From Clostridia bacterium (GTDB lineage Bacteria; Bacillota_A; Clostridia; Christensenellales; Aristaeellaceae), in contig JAFQIF010000175.1 of the NCBI GenBank assembly GCA_017397695.1, positions 1-21,099 of the forward strand: 21,099 nucleotides of DNA, read 5' to 3'. The notes below the pieces were generated by a model. The model was not told where the DNA came from. It searched no databases and was given only the letters and a program-made list of their open reading frames with translations. Of the stretch, positions 14,076 through 19,436 are shown one piece after another (the stretch's first letter is position 1; every line of letters starts with the position of its first letter). A program made the position numbers and the translations under genes.

Positions 14076-15023
14076 ATGCCCATTTCCGTCGACGAAACCC
14101 GACACATCAGCCTTTCGCTGAGCGAAATCGACCGCCTGTGCCCCGTCGCCAAGGCGCTGTCCTCTCCCATGCGCGTCAGGATGATTGCGCTCCTTGGCGT
14201 GCGCCCCATGAACGTGAACGAGTTGGCCGAGGCGCTCGCGCTGCCCGTATCCACAGCGGCGCTCAACGTGCGCCAGCTGGAAGAAGCCGGCCTGATCAGC
14301 ACCGAAATCCAGCCGGGCATCCGCGGCGCTATGAAGCTCTGCTCACGCAGAATCAATTCGGTGAGCATGCGCCTGACCAGCGAGCTGCCCAGCGGCATGA
14401 GCGCGCTCACGCTGCGTCTGCCCATCGGCAGCTATTCCAGCGCGGAGCATATCACGCCGGAATGCGGCATGGTATCCGACCACGCCTGGATCGGCGAAAC
14501 CAACGCGCCGCGCACGTTCTATCATCCGGACCGCTTTCAAGCGCAGATGCTCTGGTTCAGCTCCGGAGAGCTGGAGTATCGTTTTTCCCTGGGCGAGATT
14601 GACCCTGCCCAGGTCAGCTTCCTCGAGTTTTCCATGGAGATGTCTTCCAATGCGCCCATGTACCGCGAGGACTTCAAGAGCGACATCCACGTCGCGGTCA
14701 ATGGTACGACGCTCGGCGTATGGACCAGCCCCGGCGATTACGGCGGGCGGCGCGGCCGGCTCAATCCCTCCTGGTGGAGCGATACGGCCAGCCAGTTCGG
14801 CAGGCTCAAGACCTGGCGCGTGGACGCCGGCGGCAGCAGCCTGGACGGCGAACCGCTCTCCGGCGTGACGCTTGCAGACCTGAATCTTGACGCCCTGGAT
14901 TACATCTCTTTGCGCGTGGGCGTGGACGCCGACAGCAAAAACGTGGGCGGCATCAATCTCTTTGGCGAAAAGTTCGGCGATTTTGCGCAGGGCGTCGTCA
15001 TGCGCGTGGGCTATGAGAAGTAA
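14076..15023 (+). CDS. ArsR-like winged-helix transcriptional regulator with large C-terminal domain
   Basis: The product has 315 residues. Residues about 20-95 form a winged helix-turn-helix of the ArsR type: AKALSSPMRVRMIALL, then MNVNELAEALALPVSTAALNVRQLEEAGLI, where the second helix would read DNA. The remaining 220 residues form a separate domain, probably beta-rich, with conserved-looking FSLGEIDPAQVSFLEFSMEM and FKSDIHVAVNG; this layout fits the COG4189 group of predicted regulators. There is no obvious metal-binding Cys pair of the ArsR sensor kind in the helices, and the ligand is unknown. AAGGAGGT lies five bases before the ATG at 14076; a longer frame to 13986 overlaps the promoter. 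It stands alone between two terminators, so its targets are not indicated by an operon. Confidence 0.85.
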   Translation: MPISVDETRHISLSLSEIDRLCPVAKALSSPMRVRMIALLGVRPMNVNELAEALALPVSTAALNVRQLEEAGLISTEIQPGIRGAMKLCSRRINSVSMRLTSELPSGMSALTLRLPIGSYSSAEHITPECGMVSDHAWIGETNAPRTFYHPDRFQAQMLWFSSGELEYRFSLGEIDPAQVSFLEFSMEMSSNAPMYREDFKSDIHVAVNGTTLGVWTSPGDYGGRRGRLNPSWWSDTASQFGRLKTWRVDAGGSSLDGEPLSGVTLADLNLDALDYISLRVGVDADSKNVGGINLFGEKFGDFAQGVVMRVGYEK

Positions 15024-15048
15024 TTCGACCCCTTCACAACAGCATGCA

Positions 15049-15077
15049 AAAAGCGGGAGCATCGTCGCTCCCGCTTT
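15049..15077. terminator. Bidirectional terminator between convergent genes
   Basis: Perfect ten-pair stem AAGCGGGAGC (15051-15060) with GCTCCCGCTT (15067-15076) and a six-base loop. Plus-strand transcripts from the regulator end in TTTCTT; minus-strand transcripts from the SH3-protein gene end in TTTTT. Confidence 0.85.
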
Positions 15078-15100
15078 CTTCGTTTGCAATTGTTTTTCCG

Positions 15101-15592
15101 TTATCTGAGTTCTCCCGACAGCAGGCAGCCCACCTGGCCGCCGCCCGTAACCACATAGCAGAAATCACCGCTCACGCCGATGACCGTCACCATTTCGCCC
15201 ACGGCAAGCATCGCCACAGGATGATAGGAATTGGACGGCCTGTTGCGCAGCACAACGGATTGCGTGCCATAGGGAGAGGCCACCGCTCGGCGCTCTCTGG
15301 CATCCACGCTGCTGGAATCCTTGAGATAATCGCGCATCATATAGCCCGTCACGCCGGCGTCGCCGCTGCCGATGCGCACCAGCGCCCAGCCGTTCCCCTC
15401 GTCGGAGAGGATTTCCACCTGCGTGCCGCTGACAAACTTGCCCACAGCCTGCGCATCGCGCGAAGGGGCGCTGCGCATGTTCAGCCTGCTCGACGGATCG
15501 CTTCCGTTGTTCACCACCGCGCTCTGCGCCAGCGCCGCGCCGGGCAGCAGCAGCACCGCCAGCATCAGCGCCGCCAACCAACTTTTCTTCAT
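15101..15592 (-). CDS. Secreted protein with two bacterial SH3-like domains
   Basis: The product has 163 residues. It begins with a clear signal peptide, MKKSWLAALMLAVLLLPGAALA, with cleavage likely after ALA at residue 22. Residues about 35-91 form an SH3b-type domain (SRLNMRSAPSRDAQAVGKF, then GTQVEILSDEGNGWALVRI and GYMMRDYL). A second, weaker one spans about 112-158 (VVLRNRPSNSYHPVAML, VGEMVTVIGVSGDFCYV). Such domains often bind peptidoglycan or act as modules of cell-wall proteins; no catalytic domain is attached here, so a wall-binding or accessory role is an inference. GAGGTGA stands four to five bases before the ATG at 15592. It converges on the regulator gene and is divergent from the beta-CASP-like gene. 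A possible extended -10 (TGGTAAAAT, hexamer 15713-15718) lies upstream. Confidence 0.88.
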   Translation of the reverse strand: MKKSWLAALMLAVLLLPGAALAQSAVVNNGSDPSSRLNMRSAPSRDAQAVGKFVSGTQVEILSDEGNGWALVRIGSGDAGVTGYMMRDYLKDSSSVDARERRAVASPYGTQSVVLRNRPSNSYHPVAMLAVGEMVTVIGVSGDFCYVVTGGGQVGCLLSGELR

Positions 15593-15712
15593 ATTCTCAC
15601 CTCATCCCGAACTCATCCGGGAATCATTTCCTTTCTATTCAATAAACGGATCGTGCAGCGCTTTTCTTCCCGCTGACGCCGCAAAACCCCGCGCATTTTC
15701 CATACACGCTAC

Positions 15713-15721
15713 ATTTTACCA
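15713..15721 (-). promoter_or_regulatory. Possible extended -10 promoter for the SH3-protein gene
   Basis: The minus strand reads TGGTAAAAT, an extended -10 with hexamer TAAAAT at 15713-15718. No matching -35 is evident. The leader would be about 115 nt. Confidence 0.35.
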
Positions 15722-15773
15722 CGAACAACAGAGAATATGGAAGAGGACAGTTGTATTTTCACTCGAAATTGGA

Positions 15774-15794
15774 CAAATTGTTGAACACAATTTG
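15774..15794. promoter_or_regulatory. Inverted repeat, candidate operator between divergent genes
   Basis: CAAATTGT (15774-15781) and ACAATTTG (15787-15794) are perfect eight-base inverted arms around TGAAC. The repeat sits 22 bp upstream of the -35 box of the beta-CASP-like gene, in the space it shares with the divergent SH3-protein gene. The size fits a site for a dimeric helix-turn-helix regulator, but no regulator is identified. Confidence 0.5.
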
Positions 15795-15816
15795 AACTTT
15801 CGTGGATTTTGACGGC

Positions 15817-15845
15817 TTTACTGCCCGGTCAATTTACGCTATACT
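15817..15845 (+). promoter_or_regulatory. Promoter for the beta-CASP-like gene
   Basis: -35 TTTACT (15817-15822), a 17-nt spacer and -10 TATACT (15840-15845). The start codon lies about 60 bp downstream. Confidence 0.5.
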
Positions 15846-15908
15846 ATCTCTAATCGTTCAGATTTCCATATGGTACGCCGTGCAGCGTGCCCATACCGGG
15901 AGGCATTC

Positions 15909-17000
15909 ATGAAGCTATATCTGACAGGAGAACCATGCAGCCAGCAGCGTCACTGCTATTTTGTCAAGGCGAGCGCCGCTTCGTTCATCGTGGACTGCGG
16001 CTATCAGCGCTGCTACCCGGGCGACGAGGTGCCTCACCTGACACTCGATCAGATCCGCTCCGCACGGTACCTGTTTCTGACCCATTCCCACGAAAATCAG
16101 TCCGGCGCTCTGGCATATCTGTTTTCCAACGGTTTTTCCGGACACGTGGTCATGACCGCAGAAACCGCGCAGCAGCTGCATATCGCTGTGGATGACCCCA
16201 TCGTTCTGGAAGGTCTGAGCCTGCCCTTTACCGAGGTGGAGCTGCCCGGCGGCCTGCATCTGATCTGGGGCCGCAGCGGTCACTGTCTGGGCAGCGCCTG
16301 GTTCCGCATCCGCGACGGCGAAAAGTCCATCCTCTTCTCCGGCGATTATTACCCTGCCGCGCGCATCCACGAAACAGACGCCATTGCCGGCCTGAAGGCC
16401 GATATCGCCGTACTCGACTGCGACTACGGCACCCAATCCGCCAGCACACGCGACGAGCAGCTGGATGCGCTGGTCAGTGCCATCGCCGAAGCCATCGAGG
16501 ATAACAGGCCTGTGCTGCTGCCCGTGCCTGCCTACGGTCGCGGCTTGGGCATCATCTCCTGTGTATCCGAGCGTCTGCCCGATGTGGACATCTTTGCCGA
16601 TGAGCATCTTCGCCGCGAGCTCTCCCAGCTGGACGCTACGACCATGTGGGTCAAGCCCGAAGCCAGCGATATCCTCTCCAGCATTTTCGTGCGCCCGATT
16701 CCCGAAGAATTTGTCGCGCTGGGCGTATACTTTATCAGCGATCCTCAGCTGGACGAACCGGATTCCCTGGTGCTGCTGCGCCAGCTGCTCATCTGCGGCG
16801 CGCGCGTGTTTATGACCGGCACCGTCGAAGTAGGTACCTATGCCGCCTCGCTCATGCATTCCGGCAATGCGCGCAAGCTTCGCTACGCCATCCACTGCAC
16901 ACAGGAGGAAATGCTCTCCGTCGCCGCGCAGAATGATTTTGGCCGTATCATTGCATACCGCTCGGACTACGCGCCGACGCAGGAGATGTACGAGGTTTAA
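15909..17000 (+). CDS. Metallo-beta-lactamase-fold protein, beta-CASP-like, with altered metal motif
   Basis: The product has 363 residues. The N-terminal fold shows IVDCG (27-31), the metal-motif position THSHENQSGAL (58-68), SGHCLGSA (123-130) with H125, and FSGDYYP (143-149) with D146. These match motifs 1-4 of the beta-CASP RNA-processing group (RNase J and CPSF-like nucleases), as do the later PVLLPVPAYGRG (201-212) and IHCTQEEML (328-336) with H329. The usual HxHxDH is HSHENQ here: the metal-binding Asp and His are replaced by Asn and Gln. The fold is therefore recognisable, but one metal site looks damaged, so activity may be changed or lost. GGGAGG lies five bases before the ATG at 15909; an in-frame ATG at 15870 lacks a good site. 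It is monocistronic and ends at a shared terminator. Substrate unknown. Confidence 0.82.
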   Translation: MKLYLTGEPCSQQRHCYFVKASAASFIVDCGYQRCYPGDEVPHLTLDQIRSARYLFLTHSHENQSGALAYLFSNGFSGHVVMTAETAQQLHIAVDDPIVLEGLSLPFTEVELPGGLHLIWGRSGHCLGSAWFRIRDGEKSILFSGDYYPAARIHETDAIAGLKADIAVLDCDYGTQSASTRDEQLDALVSAIAEAIEDNRPVLLPVPAYGRGLGIISCVSERLPDVDIFADEHLRRELSQLDATTMWVKPEASDILSSIFVRPIPEEFVALGVYFISDPQLDEPDSLVLLRQLLICGARVFMTGTVEVGTYAASLMHSGNARKLRYAIHCTQEEMLSVAAQNDFGRIIAYRSDYAPTQEMYEV

Positions 17001-17015
17001 CAAAATACGCATATA

Positions 17016-17041
17016 AAAAGGACGACCGGGGTCGTCCTTTT
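17016..17041. terminator. Bidirectional terminator between the beta-CASP-like gene and thrC
   Basis: Inverted repeat AAAAGGACGAC (17016-17026) with GTCGTCCTTTT (17031-17041). Plus-strand transcripts end in TTTTAT, minus-strand transcripts in TTTTTATAT. It lies 15 bp past the plus-strand gene; for thrC it comes after repeat copy 4. Confidence 0.85.
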
Positions 17042-17051
17042 ATAATGGAGT

Positions 17052-17139
17052 CACGTTGGGCTGTGCCCGGGGACTGTGTCCCCGAATCCCTCGCAGGGGC
17101 ATTGCCCCTGCACCCCATGCTCGCTTCGCAGCGGTTTAA
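17052..17139 (+). repeat. Hairpin-rich intergenic repeat, copy 4 (single unit)
   Basis: One unit, not an inverted pair. It starts CACGTTGGGCTG as copy 3 does, has hairpins CGGGGAC-TGT-GTCCCCG (17068-17084) and GCAGGGGC-ATT-GCCCCTGC (17093-17111, perfect), and ends CACCCCATGCTCGCTTCGCAGCGGTTTAA. It aligns along its length with the left unit of copy 1, with paired changes in the stems. It ends three bases from the thrC stop codon. Confidence 0.8.
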
Positions 17140-17141
17140 AG

Positions 17142-18635
17142 TTATTTGACAGCGCTGAGCACGGCCTGCGCCATCGCGTCCCTTTCGCACACGCCTGTGT
17201 GGCGCACTTCCATCTCCGGCAGCTTGGCAATCTGATCCGGCTCACGCGTGCCGGTCATCTCGCTGAGCATCGCGCAGCAGGCAAAATCATCCTTGCCCCG
17301 GACAGCCTCGCTGCCCGCAATCGCCTCCAGCACGGACGCGCCGAACTTATACGGGCTGGCCGTGGATACGATCACGCTCGGGGTCTTGTCGCCGGTCTTT
17401 TCGACGTAAGCACGCAGCACCGCAGAAGCCACAGCCGTATGGGTGTCCATCAGGTAGTGCTCCTCCTGCCAGGTGCGCGCAATCTCCGCGCGGATACCGT
17501 CCTCATTCACATAGCCTGCGGCGTACTGCGCCTGAAGTTTCCTGAGCATATTGTCATCCACCTGGTAGCGGCGCTCAGCCTTAAGCTGCGCCATCAGATC
17601 GGCCACCTTTGCGCCGTCGCAGCCGCACAGATCAAACAGCAGGCGCTCCAGGTTGGAGGAAATCAGAATATCCATTGACGGAGAAATGGTCTTAAAGAAA
17701 TCGCGGCCGGAAATATCGTACGCACCGGTGTTGATGAAATCGGTGAGCACGTTGTTCTCGTTGCTCGCGCAGATGAGCTTGCCCACAGGCAGGCCCGCCT
17801 TGCCAGCATAGTCCGCGGCGAGGATATCGCCGAAGTTGCCCGTCGGTACGCAGAAGTTGACCTTGTCGCCCATCGCAATCGCGCCTTCCGCGAGCAGATC
17901 CGCATAAGCGGAGAAATAGTAGACAATCTGCGGCACAAGGCGGCCGAAATTGATGGAATTCGCGGAGGAGAGCACGCGGCCCTGACGATCCATCTCCGCG
18001 GCAAAATCCGGATCGGAGAAGATCTTCTTCACGCCGGTCTGCGCATCGTCAAAATTGCCCTTCACAGCAATGACATGCGTATTGCTGCCGCCGGTAGTCA
18101 CCATCTGCAGGCGCTGCGCCTGAGAGACGCCGCCGTCCGGATAGAACACGCAGCAGCGGGTACCCGGCACATCCAGGAAGCCCTCGAGCGCGGCCTTGCC
18201 CGTGTCGCCGCTGGTGGCCACCAGGATGAACACCTCGCGCTCCTCGCCGTGCTTTTTGCCGCTCATGGTCAGCAGGTACGGCAGCAGCTGCAGCGCCATA
18301 TCCTTGAAGGCCAGCGTCGGTCCGTGCCAAAGCTCCAGCGCATAGGCGCGCTCGCCCACCTTCACCATCGGAGCAATTGCCTCTGCATCAAAGCCGGTGC
18401 CATAAGCGCCGGCGATAGCCGCTTTCAGCTCTTCCTGCGTAAAATCCGGCAGGAAGCGGGCAAGCACAAAGAGGGCGCGCTCCTGATAGCTCATGGGCGC
18501 CAGCGCCTTGATTTCATCTGCGGAAAAGGACGGGAACGCGGCAGGCACATACAGGCCGCCATCGGGCGCGAGACCGCGCAGAATAGCCCTGGACGGGGAT
18601 ACAGCGGCAGCGCCGCGGGTGGAAAGCATCTGCAT
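17142..18635 (-). CDS. thrC: Threonine synthase
   Basis: This PLP enzyme converts O-phospho-L-homoserine to L-threonine, the last step of threonine synthesis. The product is 497 residues, the length of the longer bacterial ThrC class. It opens MQMLSTRGAAAVSPSRAIL and APDGGLYVP, the family N-terminus. The PLP lysine is K111 in GPTLAFKDMALQLLP. VATSGDTGKAALEGF (139-153), PTGNFGDILAADYAGKAGLPVG and SANSINFGRLVPQIVYY are strongly conserved. AGGAGG lies seven bases before the ATG at 18635; a frame open to 18728 crosses the promoter and is not used. The gene has its own promoter (18700-18728). No other threonine-pathway gene (hom, thrB) is adjacent, so the pathway is dispersed here or encoded elsewhere. 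Confidence 0.96.
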   Translation of the reverse strand: MQMLSTRGAAAVSPSRAILRGLAPDGGLYVPAAFPSFSADEIKALAPMSYQERALFVLARFLPDFTQEELKAAIAGAYGTGFDAEAIAPMVKVGERAYALELWHGPTLAFKDMALQLLPYLLTMSGKKHGEEREVFILVATSGDTGKAALEGFLDVPGTRCCVFYPDGGVSQAQRLQMVTTGGSNTHVIAVKGNFDDAQTGVKKIFSDPDFAAEMDRQGRVLSSANSINFGRLVPQIVYYFSAYADLLAEGAIAMGDKVNFCVPTGNFGDILAADYAGKAGLPVGKLICASNENNVLTDFINTGAYDISGRDFFKTISPSMDILISSNLERLLFDLCGCDGAKVADLMAQLKAERRYQVDDNMLRKLQAQYAAGYVNEDGIRAEIARTWQEEHYLMDTHTAVASAVLRAYVEKTGDKTPSVIVSTASPYKFGASVLEAIAGSEAVRGKDDFACCAMLSEMTGTREPDQIAKLPEMEVRHTGVCERDAMAQAVLSAVK

Positions 18636-18699
18636 AGAGATTCCTCCTCTTGTATTGAACGGGCAAAACCCAATCATATTTAGAAAAAATTGTCTCTTC

Positions 18700-18728
18700 A
18701 TTATACAAGAAAGCCGCTTCCCCGTCAA
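18700..18728 (-). promoter_or_regulatory. Promoter for thrC
   Basis: On the minus strand, -35 TTGACG (18723-18728), a 17-nt spacer and a perfect -10 TATAAT (18700-18705). The leader is about 58 nt, too short for a T-box. The -35 box lies in the loop of the upstream gene's terminator hairpin (18713-18744). Confidence 0.85.
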
Positions 18729-18744
18729 GTGACAAGGAAGCGGC
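18707..18744 (-). terminator. Terminator of the small P-loop ATPase gene, overlapping the thrC promoter
   Basis: Perfect nine-pair stem: on the minus strand GCCGCTTCC (18744-18736) pairs with GGAAGCGGC (18721-18713) around a 14-nt loop, followed by the weak U tract TTTCTT. It lies about 40 bp past the stop of the 18785-19195 gene. Confidence 0.65.
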
Positions 18745-18784
18745 CCGATGTTTGATTGTACGGCGCCGCAGGGCGCAGTCAGAA

Positions 18785-19195
18785 TCAGATCTGGTACTTG
18801 CGGATGCTCTCCGGCACGTTCGCAGCGTCTTCGCTGAAGCTGATGATCATGTCGCAGCCAGCGTTGGCAACGAGCGTCTCGAGCTTGGCAAAGAAGTCAA
18901 CCAGGTCAGCAGCGTCGGTCTTCACGAGCTTGAGGAACTCGTCCACATAGATCACGCTGATGTCGTAGTTGCCGGCGAGAATGCCCGCCAGGAAGCCGTA
19001 GAAGGAGTCCTCGCCCTTCACGGAATACTCGCTCGCATCCACAAAACGAACCTGGGGCTTGAGGCTGAGGGTGTAGCTCTTATCGTCGTCCACAAAGAGC
19101 ACGTTGCCCTTCGCTTCCTTCACGGAAGCATTCGCCATATCCAAAATACGCTTGGTCTTGCCGGAACCCTTCTTGCCAAAGATGATCTGGATCAC
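18785..19195 (-). CDS. Small P-loop ATP-binding protein, function unknown
   Basis: The product has only 136 residues and is almost entirely one nucleotide-binding core. It starts MIQIIFGKKGSGKT with Walker A GKKGSGKT (7-14). ISVIYVDEFLKL near residues 79-90 looks like Walker B, followed by a helix with LVDFFAKLETLVANAG and the strand MIISFSED. The start is chosen as GTG at 19195 because GGGAGGG is seven bases upstream; a TTG at 19201 would sit directly against the Shine-Dalgarno sequence. Similar small clostridial proteins are often labelled as PilT-like ATPases, but no pilus genes are near and no hexamer-forming N-domain is present, so I would not give that name. It has its own promoter and terminator and appears monocistronic. 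Confidence 0.88.
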   Translation of the reverse strand: MIQIIFGKKGSGKTKRILDMANASVKEAKGNVLFVDDDKSYTLSLKPQVRFVDASEYSVKGEDSFYGFLAGILAGNYDISVIYVDEFLKLVKTDAADLVDFFAKLETLVANAGCDMIISFSEDAANVPESIRKYQI

Positions 19196-19233
19196 GGTCA
19201 ATCCCTCCCTTTCATGTTTTTCTAGCTGTCCCC

Positions 19234-19262
19234 ATTATAGCCTAAATCACCCCCCATGACTA
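19234..19262 (-). promoter_or_regulatory. Promoter for the small P-loop ATPase gene
   Basis: On the minus strand, -35 TAGTCA (19257-19262, four of six consensus bases), a 17-nt spacer and a perfect -10 TATAAT (19234-19239). The leader is about 30 nt. Confidence 0.65.
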
Positions 19263-19335
19263 GCCCTATTTTTGAATAAATTTTATAATTCCGATACGCA
19301 CACAGCCGCAAATTTCCAGTTTTTTTAGTGAATAC

Positions 19336-19364
19336 TTGCTTTTTTTGTCCGAACATGCTATAAA
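19336..19364 (+). promoter_or_regulatory. Promoter for the secreted Thr-Pro protein gene
   Basis: -35 TTGCTT (19336-19341), a 17-nt spacer and -10 TATAAA (19359-19364) preceded by TGC as an extended -10. The leader is about 65 nt. Confidence 0.6.
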
Positions 19365-19436
19365 TAAAATGTTACATTTTCCCAACGGGGAATGCGCATA
19401 TCCTGCCGGAGATGCGTATGGAAAGGAGCTCCCGTC

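Noticed and set aside
18636..18699. T-box leader for thrC (also considered for argS).
   Set aside because: The predicted leaders are about 58 and 45 nt, far shorter than a T-box, and no T-box core sequence is present.
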